Numbered from the stretch's first letter, positions 1 through 8,798 are shown. The stretch: DNA of 64,000 nucleotides from Mycolicibacterium insubricum (GCF_010731615.1 NZ_AP022618.1:4216001-4280000); one strand, 5' to 3'. Numbers and translations: made by a program. Notes: generated from the letters alone by a model not told the origin.

Positions 1-1101
1 GCCGGCGGCTACGGCCCGGAGTACTACCTGGAGAAGGCCCGCGCCGGGCAGCACACCTCCGAATTGTGGAACGAGGCCGGCAAGCTCGGCTTCCTCGGGG
101 TGAACCTGCCCGAGGAGTACGGCGGCGGCGGGGCCGGCATGTACGAACTGTCACTGGTGATGGAGGAGATGTCGGCGGCCGGGTGCGGCCTGCTGATGAT
201 GGTGGTCTCCCCCGCCATCAACGGCACCATCATCTCCAAGTTCGGCACCGAGGAGCAGAAGCGGCGCTGGATCCCGGGCATCGCCGACGGGTCGATCACC
301 ATGGCGTTCGCCATCACCGAACCCGACGCCGGGTCCAACTCGCACCGGATCACCACCACCGCGCGCCGCGACGGCAGCGACTGGATCCTCTCGGGCCAGA
401 AGGTGTTCATCTCCGGCGTCGACCAGGCGCAGGCGATCCTGGTGGTCGGCCGCACAGAGGAGGCCAAGACCGGCAACCTCAAACCGGCGCTGTTCGTCGT
501 CCCGATCGACACCCCGGGAATGAGCTGGACCAAGATCGACATGGAACTGGTCAGCCCGGAGTCGCAGTTCCAGCTGTTCTTCGACGAGGTGCGCCTGCCC
601 GCCGACGCGCTGGTCGGCGCCGAAGACGCCGCCATCGCCCAGCTGTTCGCCGGGCTGAACCCGGAGCGGATCATGGGTTCGGCCAGTGCCGTCGGCCTGG
701 GCCGGCTGGCCGTGAACAAGGCGTCGGACTACATGAAGACCCGCCAGGTGTGGAAGCAGCCGATCGGTACCCATCAGGGCCTGGCGCACCCGCTGGCCGC
801 CATCCACATCGAGCTTGAGATGGCCAAGCTCATGATGCAGAAGGCCGCGGCCCTGTACGACTCCGGTGACGACTGGGGCGCCGCCGAGGCCGCCAACATG
901 GCCAAGTACGCCGCCGGCGAGGCATCGGTGCGCGCAGTCGACCAGTCCGTGCAGTGTCACGGCGGCAACGGCCTGACCGTCGAATACGGCGTCGCCTCGA
1001 TGGTGACGGTGTCGCGGCTGGCCCGGATCGCGCCGATCAGCCGCGAGATGATCCTGAACTTCGTCGCGCAGACCTCGCTGGGTCTGCCCCGGTCGTACTG
1101 A
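1..1101 (+). CDS. fadE12: Acyl-CoA dehydrogenase, FadE12 type, 5' end missing
   Basis: Flavin-dependent acyl-CoA dehydrogenase that would form the trans-2-enoyl-CoA double bond in a beta-oxidation or branched-chain acyl-CoA pathway. The frame is open from base 1, so the N-terminus lies outside the window; 366 residues are visible. Family marks are LPEEYGGGG near the N-terminus, AFAITEPDAGSN in the middle domain (substrate/FAD contact) and CHGGNGLTVEYGV in the C-terminal helical domain. The stop shares one base with the start of the next gene, an enoyl-CoA hydratase, so the two are probably translationally coupled. The pair resembles fadE12-echA7 (Rv0972c-Rv0971c) of M. tuberculosis, where accA2 lies upstream. 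The exact acyl substrate cannot be read from the sequence. Confidence 0.85.
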   Translation, partial: AGGYGPEYYLEKARAGQHTSELWNEAGKLGFLGVNLPEEYGGGGAGMYELSLVMEEMSAAGCGLLMMVVSPAINGTIISKFGTEEQKRRWIPGIADGSITMAFAITEPDAGSNSHRITTTARRDGSDWILSGQKVFISGVDQAQAILVVGRTEEAKTGNLKPALFVVPIDTPGMSWTKIDMELVSPESQFQLFFDEVRLPADALVGAEDAAIAQLFAGLNPERIMGSASAVGLGRLAVNKASDYMKTRQVWKQPIGTHQGLAHPLAAIHIELEMAKLMMQKAAALYDSGDDWGAAEAANMAKYAAGEASVRAVDQSVQCHGGNGLTVEYGVASMVTVSRLARIAPISREMILNFVAQTSLGLPRSY

Positions 1102-1889
1102 TGGATCAGCTCGTCGAGTACAGCGTCACCGACCGGGTGGCGCGGCTGACGCTGAACTCGCCGCACAACCGCAACGCGCTGTCCACCACGCTGGTCACCC
1201 AGCTGCGCGGGCGCCTCGACGATGCCGCGGCCGACCCCTCGGTGCGCATGGTGGTGCTGACCCACGCCGGACGGACGTTCTGCGCCGGAGCCGACCTGTC
1301 GGAGGTGTCGGGCGCGTCCCCAGAGGAGATGGCGGCCGGCCGGGCCGCCGAGATGACGGCGGTGCTGCGAGCCATCCTGGAGTGCCCGCGGCCGGTGATC
1401 GGAGTGGTCGACGGGCACGTGCGGGCCGGTGGGATGGGCCTGATCGGCGCGTGCGACCTGGTGCTGGCCGGCCCGAACTCCACCTTCGGCCTGACCGAAG
1501 CGAGGATCGGGGTGGCGCCGGCGATGATCTCGCTGACCCTGCTGCCGAAGCTCTCCCCGCGGGCGGCCGGCCGCTACTTCCTGACCGGGGAGACGTTCGA
1601 CGCGGCCACCGCCGTCGAGATCGGTCTGGTCACGGTGGCCGCCGGCACCGCCGAGGACCTCAACGCCGCGCTGTCGGGCTTCGTCGAGGATCTCCGCAAG
1701 GGCTCCCCGCAGGGGCTGGCGGCCTCGAAGGCGCTGACGACGGCACCGATCCTGGCCGTCTTCGACCGGGATGCGCATCGGCTGGCCACCGAGTCGGCGC
1801 GGCTGTTCACCACCGCCGAGGCGCACGAGGGGATGCTGGCCTTCCTGCAGAAACGCCCGCCGGAATGGGCGCTGCCGGCGGGTGACTAG
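1101..1889 (+). CDS. echA7: Enoyl-CoA hydratase/isomerase (crotonase), EchA7 type
   Basis: Crotonase-fold hydratase of 262 residues that adds water to the enoyl-CoA made by the preceding dehydrogenase. FCAGADLSEV is the first oxyanion-hole segment and GHVRAGGMGLIGACDL the second. The usual catalytic Glu region reads LTEARIGVAPA. The ATG overlaps the upstream TGA by one base (TGATG), which fixes the start at MDQLVEYS; a longer upstream frame would run inside the dehydrogenase and is not credible. The ending PPEWALPAGD is typical of short mycobacterial crotonases. A role in leucine or odd-chain acyl-CoA breakdown is inferred from the M. tuberculosis neighbourhood (accA2/accD2/fadE13). Confidence 0.88.
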   Translation: MDQLVEYSVTDRVARLTLNSPHNRNALSTTLVTQLRGRLDDAAADPSVRMVVLTHAGRTFCAGADLSEVSGASPEEMAAGRAAEMTAVLRAILECPRPVIGVVDGHVRAGGMGLIGACDLVLAGPNSTFGLTEARIGVAPAMISLTLLPKLSPRAAGRYFLTGETFDAATAVEIGLVTVAAGTAEDLNAALSGFVEDLRKGSPQGLAASKALTTAPILAVFDRDAHRLATESARLFTTAEAHEGMLAFLQKRPPEWALPAGD

Positions 1890-1983
1890 GCCGACGCCGG
1901 CTCGCGGAGCTTTTGGGATGACATCGATTCGCCACCCGCGTCGTCTATGCGGTGGCGGCCATTCGTCGTAGGCTCTGAGGGCG

Positions 1984-2577
1984 ATGAGTGAGTCAGCCCG
2001 GAAGAACGCGCCGCCGCGCGCGGATGATACCGATCGGATTCAGCTCGCCCAGTTGCTGACCGATGCGGCTGCGACGGGCCGGCTGGATCTCGGTGAGTAC
2101 GAGGACCGACTGGCGCGTGCGTACTCGGCCACCACCTACGCCGAGCTGGACCGGCTGACCGCCGACCTGCCCGAGATCGCCAATACCCGCCGCGGCGCCT
2201 GCAAGCCGGCGCCGTCGACGACACTGCTGGGGATCATGAGCGGTTTCGAGCGGCGCGGTCGTTGGAACGTGCCGCGGAAACTGACCATGTTCTCGCTGTG
2301 GGGTGGCGGGGTGGTGGACCTGCGGTATGCCGACTTCACCTCGCCCGACGTGGAGATCAAGGCCTACTCGATCATGGGCGGCCAGACCATCCTGCTGCCA
2401 CCGGAGGTCAACGTCACCGTCGACGGCGCCAGCGTGATGGGCGCATTCGAGGATCACACCGCCGGCGAGGGGACACCGGGCGCGCCGGTGGTGACGGTCC
2501 GCGGCTTCTCGCTGTGGGGCGGTGTCACCGTCCGCCGCAAGAAACGACGTCGTCAGACGCCGAACGAGATCAGCTGA
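1984..2577 (+). CDS. DUF1707 protein with LiaF-like C-terminal domain
   Basis: Cytosolic or membrane-associated protein of 197 residues, similar to Rv0966c. Residues about 15-68 form a DUF1707 domain (RIQLAQLLTDAAATGRLDLGEYEDR, split here as RIQLAQLLTDAAATG and RLDLGEYEDR). After a linker, residues about 95-185 look like the beta-rich DUF2154/LiaF-like region, with repeated aromatic-glycine patches (FSLWGGG, FSLWGGVTV). DUF1707 is common in actinobacteria and its function is unknown; LiaF-type domains occur in cell-envelope stress proteins. The C-terminus is strongly basic (RRKKRRRQ). Its stop codon directly abuts the stop of the convergent gene, with no spacer. Confidence 0.75.
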   Translation: MSESARKNAPPRADDTDRIQLAQLLTDAAATGRLDLGEYEDRLARAYSATTYAELDRLTADLPEIANTRRGACKPAPSTTLLGIMSGFERRGRWNVPRKLTMFSLWGGGVVDLRYADFTSPDVEIKAYSIMGGQTILLPPEVNVTVDGASVMGAFEDHTAGEGTPGAPVVTVRGFSLWGGVTVRRKKRRRQTPNEIS

Positions 2578-4008
2578 CTACTCGCCCTTCGATTCTTGCT
2601 TCTTGGCCTTCTTGCCATAGGACTTACCGGCGCCGTCGTTCTTGGGCTTGGCGTCCTGCTGCCCGCCGTCGTCCTTCTTGACAGTCTGCTTCTGGGACCC
2701 GCCGCTGAGTGCATTGGAGATCCGCTCGCCGGCCTTCTGCAGACCACCCGTGATGCGGTTCGTGGTGTCTTGCATCCGCTGACCGAGGTTGGCACCCGAG
2801 GCCTTCTTCTGACCGGGGGCCTTCTTGGCGGTTGACGGGCCCGAACCGACGCCGTCGTTCACGGTGAGGTTCTGCTCGCTCAGTTGGTCCTTGGCCGCGG
2901 TGGCGCCGACCGGGTGCTCGGCATCTTCTCCGGCAACGGCGACAGTGGGCGCGGCCGCGCCGACGACCGGCGTGATGAGATTGCCCTTCGTAGCAACGTC
3001 GGGCGTTACCGAGGGCTCCGTGGCGGCCGCCGGCGGGGTGACCTCAGCCGCAGGCTGGGCCGCCGGGAGAGCTGCCAACGCAAGCTTCTTGTCGACAACC
3101 TTGCCCGGGACGAGGGTTTGAGCCTCTGTACTGGCCACCGCGAACGATTGCGTCAGCTTGGCGTCTTTCTGGTCGGCGGCTCCGAGGTCTTCGTTGCCGC
3201 CGATTTCACCATTCGACGGGTTGACACCGCGAGTGGTGTCGCCGACGAGCGATGCGACCTCGGTCTTCGGGGCGCCGACCTTCGCCAGCTGGTCCACCAA
3301 TGATCCGACGGGCGTGCCCAGGACGTCGATGCCCAGGGTGTTCGACACCTGCTGCAGGACCTTCTTGATCACCACCGCCGTGGCGGCAAACGTCCCGTGG
3401 TTGCCCTGTTCATCTTCAAAGAACAGAGTGTTGAGGACGTCGCCCAAGTCCGTGCTCACCAGATCGGCTGCGGACACTGCCAAAAGCATAGGAATCACGC
3501 CCGGCTGCAGTAATAGATCACCGATGCCGTCCCCGAGGGAATTTCCAGCCAGGTAAACCGCATCCAGAGGGTTCAGCAGGTAATGCGCGACGGCGGCCTG
3601 CGGCGTGTCCGGGCCGCCGGTCAGTTCGCTGAACCCGACCTCCAGTCCAGCCTGAGGTCCAGCCCAGAAGTACCAGTCATCGGCTTCCACACCTGAGCCG
3701 AGCGCTTTGTCCACCAAGTAGTAGGCCGCCGCAAATGGACTGCCGATTTCAACATTCGCCGGGTAATCCGGATCAGGTTCAAACACGGTGCCCGTATAAC
3801 CGTTGGACAACGCGTCCAGGAATCCCTGCAGCGTGATGTCCGACAACGACGTCATCCGGTAGCCGACGTGCACGTTTTCCAGCGGCTTGGAACCCGGGGC
3901 CGCCTCGACCTGGCCGCTGCCCGGCGCGAACAGCGACGGCCCGGCGGCCACGATGGCCGCTGCGGACACCAGCGCGACACCCGCCGACAAGATGGGCTTG
4001 CGTGGCAT
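2578..4008 (-). CDS. Exported protein of unknown function with Lys-rich tail
   Basis: A 476-residue protein that I do not recognise. It starts with a signal-type N-terminus (MPRKPILSAGVALVSAAAI, then a hydrophobic stretch ending near GSGQVEAAPGS), so export is likely. Residues about 45-250 are an ordered-looking domain rich in Gly, Leu and aromatic residues with acidic patches. Residues about 300-400 are Ala/Pro/Thr-rich low complexity. The last 90 residues are rich in Lys, Gln and Gly (ending KKAKKQESKGE). No Cys is evident, no lipobox is visible, and no catalytic motif was seen. It faces DUF1707 tail to tail and the dehydrogenase gene head to head. An envelope-associated role is inference only. 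Confidence 0.6.
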   Translation of the reverse strand: MPRKPILSAGVALVSAAAIVAAGPSLFAPGSGQVEAAPGSKPLENVHVGYRMTSLSDITLQGFLDALSNGYTGTVFEPDPDYPANVEIGSPFAAAYYLVDKALGSGVEADDWYFWAGPQAGLEVGFSELTGGPDTPQAAVAHYLLNPLDAVYLAGNSLGDGIGDLLLQPGVIPMLLAVSAADLVSTDLGDVLNTLFFEDEQGNHGTFAATAVVIKKVLQQVSNTLGIDVLGTPVGSLVDQLAKVGAPKTEVASLVGDTTRGVNPSNGEIGGNEDLGAADQKDAKLTQSFAVASTEAQTLVPGKVVDKKLALAALPAAQPAAEVTPPAAATEPSVTPDVATKGNLITPVVGAAAPTVAVAGEDAEHPVGATAAKDQLSEQNLTVNDGVGSGPSTAKKAPGQKKASGANLGQRMQDTTNRITGGLQKAGERISNALSGGSQKQTVKKDDGGQQDAKPKNDGAGKSYGKKAKKQESKGE

Positions 4009-4131
4009 GCGAGTTCCCCCGGTCCGTGTCTCAGCCGTCTGCCATCGGTTTCAATCGAGAAGGCGAGGCCTTTTTCAGGTTCATCTTAGGTGGTCGGACC
4101 GACAATGTGCCACCTCGCCCCTATCGCCCGG

Positions 4132-4199
4132 CGGTAGGCTCGGTGTAGCCGCAAAACCGTCCCGATCGGCCATTCCGTCCCACCGAGCCGCCCCTACCG
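4132..4199 (+). repeat. Imperfect inverted repeat upstream of the 3-hydroxyacyl-CoA dehydrogenase
   Basis: CGGTAGGCTCGGTG (4132-4145) can pair with CACCGAG (4181-4187) plus CCTACCG (4193-4199), leaving a five-base bulge and a 35-base loop. It ends 14 bases before the ATG at 4214, so it would lie in the leader if transcription starts further up. Function is unknown. Confidence 0.35.
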
Positions 4200-4213
4200 A
4201 CGACCGGAGTCAC

Positions 4214-5068
4214 ATGTCCCCCACCATCAGCAGCGTCTCGGTGCTCGGCGCCGGGGTGCTGGGTTCCCAGATCGCCTTCCAGACCGCGATCAAGGGCTTC
4301 CCCGTCACCGTCTACGACATCAACGACGACGCGCTGACGACCGCCCGGAGCCGCTTCGACAAGCTCGCCGCAACCTACGTGAAGTCGGTGGCCGGGGTCG
4401 ACGCCGACGCGGCCAAGGCGGCGCTGGACCGGCTCACCCTGACCACCGACCTGGCCGCGGCCGCCCAGTCTGACCTGGTCGTCGAGGCGGTGCCGGAGAT
4501 CCTGGACCTCAAGCGGGAAACCTACGAGAAGCTCGACAAGCTGGCACCGGCGAAAACCATCTTTGCCAGCAACTCCTCGACGCTGCTGCCCAGTGACCTC
4601 AAAGACTTCACCGGCCGCCCGGACAGGTTCCTGAACCTGCACTTCGCCAACATGATCTGGCTGCACAACACCGCCGAGGTGATGGGTTCCCCGGACACCG
4701 ACCCGAAGGTCTACGCCGAGGTCGTCGCATTCGCCAAGGCCATCGGCATGGTCCCGATCGAGCTGCACAAGGAGAAGGCCGGCTACGTGCTGAACTCACT
4801 GCTGGTGCCGTTCCTGCGGGCCGGCATGGAACTGGTCGCCGGCGGCTACGCCGACCCGGGCGATGTCGACGAGACCTGGCGGGTCGGCACCGGCGCACCG
4901 GCCGGGCCCTGTCAGATCTGGGACGTCGTCGGCATGCGCACCGGCTACAACATCATGGCCGCCGGCACCGACGAGGAGAAGCAGCTCGCCGCCTGGCTGA
5001 AGAAGAACTACATCGACCAGGGCAAGCTCGGCCTGGAGTCCGGCGAGGGCTTCTACAAGTACACCTGA
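4214..5068 (+). CDS. 3-hydroxyacyl-CoA dehydrogenase, NAD-binding
   Basis: Stand-alone dehydrogenase of 284 residues, the usual length of single-function L-3-hydroxyacyl-CoA dehydrogenases. The Rossmann motif GAGVLGSQIA starts near residue 10. The expected catalytic residues are visible: Ser in FASNSSTLL, His in NLHFANM, Glu in TAEVM, and Asn in YVLNSLLVPFL. The usual HFFNP-V-P segment is changed to HFANMIWLH, so the substrate may differ from short straight chains. The C-terminal helical domain ends GEGFYKYT. The ATG at MSPTISS directly precedes the Rossmann fold; an in-frame upstream extension of over 100 codons is composition noise and was not used. It probably serves fatty-acyl or branched-chain oxidation. 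Confidence 0.85.
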   Translation: MSPTISSVSVLGAGVLGSQIAFQTAIKGFPVTVYDINDDALTTARSRFDKLAATYVKSVAGVDADAAKAALDRLTLTTDLAAAAQSDLVVEAVPEILDLKRETYEKLDKLAPAKTIFASNSSTLLPSDLKDFTGRPDRFLNLHFANMIWLHNTAEVMGSPDTDPKVYAEVVAFAKAIGMVPIELHKEKAGYVLNSLLVPFLRAGMELVAGGYADPGDVDETWRVGTGAPAGPCQIWDVVGMRTGYNIMAAGTDEEKQLAAWLKKNYIDQGKLGLESGEGFYKYT

Positions 5069-5080
5069 GCTGCAAACAGT

Positions 5081-7051
5081 TCAGCGGCGGCGGCGCGAGG
5101 TCAGGTAGTCGCCGACGACGGCGGCACCCAGGCCGTCGAGGTCGGGATCGATGACCCGGCCGCCCACCCGTCGGGCGATCTGGTCGATGAACCGCGCCAG
5201 CCCGGGATCGTCGCCGAGGCGGAAGATGGTGATCTGCGCGCCGAGGCGGGCGACCTCGTCGAACGCCCGGACGGTCAGCCCGATGGTCCGCGGGTGCGGC
5301 GGATACCCGAAGAACGCCTCGGCGCCGTCACCGAAATCCTCCAGGTGCGCGGTCGGCTCACCGTCGGTGACGATCAGCACCACCGGCGCGGCGTTGGGGT
5401 GCCGGCGCAGGTGCCGGGCGGCCAGCAGCAGCGCGTGATGCAGGTTGGTGCCCTGCTCGTAGGCGGCCTCCAGCCCGGTCAGTTCGGCGGTGGTCAGCGT
5501 GCGGGCCTGCCGGCCGAACGCGATCACCTGGAGCTCGTCGGAGCGGAACCGGGTGCTGATCAGGTGGTTGAGCGCCAGCGCGGTGCGCTTCATCGGCACC
5601 CAGCGGTCCTCCATCACCATGGAGAACGAGGTGTCCACAAGCAGCGCGACGGCGGCCTGGGTGCGGGTCTCGGTCTCGGACACCTCGACGTCGTCGACGG
5701 TCAGGCGCAACGGGCCGTCCTCACCGGTACCGGCGCGGCGCAGCACCGCGTTGGTCAGACTGCGGGTGACGTTCCAGGGCTCGGTGTCGCCGAACTCCCA
5801 CGCCCGGGTCGCGCCGGTCAGCTCACCGGCGGCACCGGCGCGACGGGTGTTGCGTTCCCCGTGTCGCGCGGACAGCCGCTCGGCGACGTCGCGCAGCGCG
5901 GCCTTGCCCAACTGCCGCATGGCCTTCGGCGACAGCCGCCAGTTGCCGTCGGAACCGCGGTCCAGAAAGCCCTGGTCCATCAGAGAGCGCTCCAGTTCGG
6001 CCAGCGCGCGGGCGTCGACGGCGGCCTCGTCGCCGAGCTGGCGGGCCAGCATGTCCAGGTCCACGTCCTCCATCGAGGCCCCGGCGTAGCCCTGGGACAG
6101 TTGCTCGGCGAGCTCTTCCAGTTCGCCGATGTCGGCCATCACCTGGGTGGCCTCCGACATGCCGAGCGGGTCGTTGCCGGAGAACTGCTGCTCGCCGGTC
6201 CAGTCCTCACCGGGCCGGGCGGCCTGCAGGTGCGAGTCGAGCCGGTTCAGGGCGTCCATCAGCTCCGGGGAACCGAAGGCCTGCTGTGCCAGGGCGTCGA
6301 GTTCGGCGCGCTGCTCGGCCGAGAGGCTGTTGCGGAAACGCTGGGCGGCCGCGGCGCGTTTGGCCAGCGAGTCCAGCAGTTCGTCGATGTTCTGCGGGTT
6401 TTCCGGGAAGTGCTGGCCGTGCTTGGCCATGAAGTCGTCGAAGTCGTCGTCGGTGTCCTCGCCGCGGGCGTGCTTGTCGAGCAGTTCATTGAGGTCGTCG
6501 AGCATCTGTTTGACGGCGGCACGGTCCTCGTCGGTGGCGTTTTCGAGTGCTTCCTTCATGCCCTCGAACCGCTGGCCGAGCATCTCCGCGCCGAGCAGAT
6601 CCTTGATCTGCTGGTACTTTTCACGGGCCTCGGCGCTGCGCCAGTCGTAGCCGGACAGTTCCTGCACAGCCTTGGCCGGGGACGACGGCAACGCCTCCAG
6701 CTGCAGCTCGGAGAACCGGGCGTCGTCGTCGAGCGCCCGGGCGAGTTCCTTGCGTTCGGCCAGCACCGCCTCGTCGAGCAGGCGCTTGACGTCGGCGAGG
6801 GTGCCGTCGAGGTTGTGATCGCGTAGCAGTTCCCGGCGTTTGCGGTTGGCCTCGGCGGCCAGCCGGTCGGTGCCTTTGAGGTCTTTCATGCCGCGGCGCA
6901 GCAGTTCGGACAGGGCGCGCCGGGGTGAGGCGCCGGCCATCACGTCCTCGCCGATGTGCTCCAGTGCCTCGCGCAGGTCGATCGGCGGGGCGAGCGGGTC
7001 CGGCCCGCCGCTGTAGCGGGAGTACCGGGTCAGCCGGCGGCTTGTGCTCAT
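5081..7051 (-). CDS. VWA-domain protein, partner of a MoxR-type ATPase (Rv0959-like)
   Basis: A 656-residue protein with a long charged helical N-terminal part (about 1-430, rich in Ala, Glu, Arg, Leu) and a C-terminal von Willebrand A domain. The metal-ion site motif is DTSFS in VALLVDTSFSMVM, and TDGEP supplies the later MIDAS residue. The ATG at MSTSRRL has GAGGAG 8 bases upstream; a GTG three codons earlier lies too close to that site. It lies downstream of a MoxR-like ATPase gene on the same strand, the classic MoxR/VWA pairing that acts as an ATP-driven chaperone or metal-insertion machine. The client is unknown. The gene ends 12 bases from the convergent dehydrogenase. Confidence 0.8.
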   Translation of the reverse strand: MSTSRRLTRYSRYSGGPDPLAPPIDLREALEHIGEDVMAGASPRRALSELLRRGMKDLKGTDRLAAEANRKRRELLRDHNLDGTLADVKRLLDEAVLAERKELARALDDDARFSELQLEALPSSPAKAVQELSGYDWRSAEAREKYQQIKDLLGAEMLGQRFEGMKEALENATDEDRAAVKQMLDDLNELLDKHARGEDTDDDFDDFMAKHGQHFPENPQNIDELLDSLAKRAAAAQRFRNSLSAEQRAELDALAQQAFGSPELMDALNRLDSHLQAARPGEDWTGEQQFSGNDPLGMSEATQVMADIGELEELAEQLSQGYAGASMEDVDLDMLARQLGDEAAVDARALAELERSLMDQGFLDRGSDGNWRLSPKAMRQLGKAALRDVAERLSARHGERNTRRAGAAGELTGATRAWEFGDTEPWNVTRSLTNAVLRRAGTGEDGPLRLTVDDVEVSETETRTQAAVALLVDTSFSMVMEDRWVPMKRTALALNHLISTRFRSDELQVIAFGRQARTLTTAELTGLEAAYEQGTNLHHALLLAARHLRRHPNAAPVVLIVTDGEPTAHLEDFGDGAEAFFGYPPHPRTIGLTVRAFDEVARLGAQITIFRLGDDPGLARFIDQIARRVGGRVIDPDLDGLGAAVVGDYLTSRRRR

Positions 7052-7111
7052 GGGCCGCACTCCTCATCCCTCATGCGCCGTACTCCTCACCGCTTCATCG
7101 TCGTCCGGCCA

Positions 7112-8503
7112 TCACCCATAGACCGTTTCGCCCTCGCCGGTGGTCTTGTCGATCCGCTTGGCCAGATACAGTGCCTCCAAAGCCAATTCGGCGGCCGAGG
7201 CCCGTCGCGCCGGGCTGTCGGCGCCGAGGCGTTCGGCAACGTCATCGAGCACCGCGAGCTCCGGCAGCGAGGCCAGGACGTCGACGACGGACACCCGCTC
7301 GCCGGTGGTCACCGGGGAACCCGCCTCGATCGCGACCACCAGCGGCCCGACGTCCAGGCCGCCGAGCGCGCGGGCGGCGGTGTCGGCGGTGGCCCGTCGC
7401 AGCAGGTGTTCGAGCACCGCCTGCTCTCGGCCCTCCTCGCCGGATTCGAATTCCAGCTTGCCGCGCAGCACGTCGATGATGGTGGACAGATCCACCACCC
7501 GGGCCACCGGTTCGTCCTCACCGAGAAGGGCCGCGCGGTGGCGCGCGGACGCGGCGACGGTCTCGGCGGCGGCGATGGCGAATCGGGCCGACACCCCGGA
7601 GCGCTGGTCGATGGAGGTGGATTCCCGCAGCAGCCGGGCGAATCGGGCGATGATCGCCAACAGGTATTCGGGCACCTCGGCGCTCAGGTGCGCCTCCTGT
7701 GCGATGACGCCGACCTCGGCGTCGAGTTCGGCCGGGTAATGGGTGCGGATCTCGGCGCCGAAGCGGTCCTTGAGCGGGGTGATGATCCGGCCGCGGTTGG
7801 TGTAGTCCTCCGGGTTGGCCGAGGCCACCACCAGCACGTCCAGCGGCAGCCGCAGGGTGTAGCCGCGGATCTGGATGTCGCGCTCCTCCATCACGTTGAG
7901 CATCGACACCTGGATGCGTTCGGCCAGGTCGGGCAGCTCGTTGACGGCGACGATGCCGCGGTGCGCGCGCGGGATCAGCCCGTAGGCGATGGTCTCCGGG
8001 TCGCCCAGGCTGCGGCCCTCGGCGACCTTGATCGGGTCGATGTCGCCGACGAGGTCGGCCACGGAGGTGTCGGGGGTGGCCAGCTTCTCGGTGTAGCGCT
8101 GGCTGCGGTGGCGCCATTCGATCGGCAGGTCGTCGCCGGATTCGGCGGCCCGGCGTTTCGACTCGGGGGTGATCGGGTCATAGGGGTGCTCGCCGAGTTC
8201 GGAGCCGGCGATCACCGGGGTCCACTCGTCGAGCAGGTTGATCAGCGAGCGCAGCAGCCGGGTCTTGCCCTGGCCGCGTTCGCCGAGCAGCACCACGTCG
8301 TGCCCGGCGATCAGGGCGCGCTCCAGCTGCGGCAGGACGGTGTCGTCGAAGCCGAGGATCCCCGGCCAGATGGTCTCGGCGGTGTCGCCGGCGGCCAGCG
8401 CGGCCAGCAGGTTGTCCCGGATCTCCTCCTTGACGCTTTTCTCGCGGTGTCCGGATGCGCGCAGTTCGCCCACGGTGCGGGCCAAGCCGTTCGGTGCAGT
8501 CAC
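7112..8503 (-). CDS. MoxR-like AAA+ ATPase / magnesium chelatase I-like (Rv0958-like)
   Basis: AAA+ ATPase of 463 residues. Walker A is GERGQGKTRLL near residue 75; a Walker-B-like strand is GIVAVNELPDL; VVASANPEDYTNRGR is the sensor-1/arginine region, and IITPLKDRFGAEI is the typical MoxR/ChlI arrangement. It precedes the VWA gene on the same strand, 60 bases apart, and the two products probably form one complex. Database names such as magnesium chelatase are likely misleading because no chlorophyll pathway is present. The start at MTAPNGLARTV has the complementary sequence of GGAGAGGT just upstream, a fair ribosome site. Confidence 0.82.
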   Translation of the reverse strand: MTAPNGLARTVGELRASGHREKSVKEEIRDNLLAALAAGDTAETIWPGILGFDDTVLPQLERALIAGHDVVLLGERGQGKTRLLRSLINLLDEWTPVIAGSELGEHPYDPITPESKRRAAESGDDLPIEWRHRSQRYTEKLATPDTSVADLVGDIDPIKVAEGRSLGDPETIAYGLIPRAHRGIVAVNELPDLAERIQVSMLNVMEERDIQIRGYTLRLPLDVLVVASANPEDYTNRGRIITPLKDRFGAEIRTHYPAELDAEVGVIAQEAHLSAEVPEYLLAIIARFARLLRESTSIDQRSGVSARFAIAAAETVAASARHRAALLGEDEPVARVVDLSTIIDVLRGKLEFESGEEGREQAVLEHLLRRATADTAARALGGLDVGPLVVAIEAGSPVTTGERVSVVDVLASLPELAVLDDVAERLGADSPARRASAAELALEALYLAKRIDKTTGEGETVYG

Positions 8504-8570
8504 CTCTCCAAGTTACGACGTACCCGCCGCGGGGTCCTGCGCTCCCCCGAGTTGGGGGGTCATATGGCAC

Positions 8571-8614
8571 GTAACTGGTCCGTCAACCGACCCGACGGGG
8601 TTGAAAGACCACTT
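8571..8614. repeat. 44-base hairpin repeat, copy 1
   Basis: Starts GTAACTGGTC and ends AGACCACTT. Inside, TCAACC and GGTTGA form a perfect six-base stem, and the outer arms AACTGGTC and GACCACTT pair with one mismatch. It is 84 percent identical (7 differences) to copy 2, 115 bases downstream. It lies in a gene-free stretch between the MoxR gene and the bestrophin gene. Confidence 0.7.
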
Positions 8615-8685
8615 AGGAACGCGGGTGCCCGCCATGCATTCCGTCGACCTGCGGTTTTGCCGGGCGCCGCCGGCACGCGGTGTAC

Positions 8686-8729
8686 GTAAGTGGTCGGTCA
8701 ACCCGCGCGGCGGGGTTGAAAGACCAGTT
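8686..8729. repeat. 44-base hairpin repeat, copy 2
   Basis: Starts GTAAGTGGTC and ends AGACCAGTT. Its left outer arm pairs perfectly with the right outer arm of copy 1, and the reverse holds too, so the two copies can also pair with each other. The 295-base gap 8504-8798 holds only these repeats as far as I can see; a short minus-strand frame through the gap is not convincing as a gene. Confidence 0.7.
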
Positions 8730-8798
8730 GCGTGCACCCGAAGCGGGCCGACGCCACCACCGGCTGGTGCAGACTGCGGCCGGCCGGCGCACACCCGG

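Noticed and set aside
3887..4213. N-terminal extension of the 3-hydroxyacyl-CoA dehydrogenase
   Set aside because: The Rossmann fold starts right after the ATG at 4214 and the extension overlaps the start of the opposite gene.
8513..8794. 93-codon minus-strand frame covering the 44-base repeats
   Set aside because: Translates the repeats into similar segments but lacks a ribosome site and ordinary codon use; explained by the repeats.
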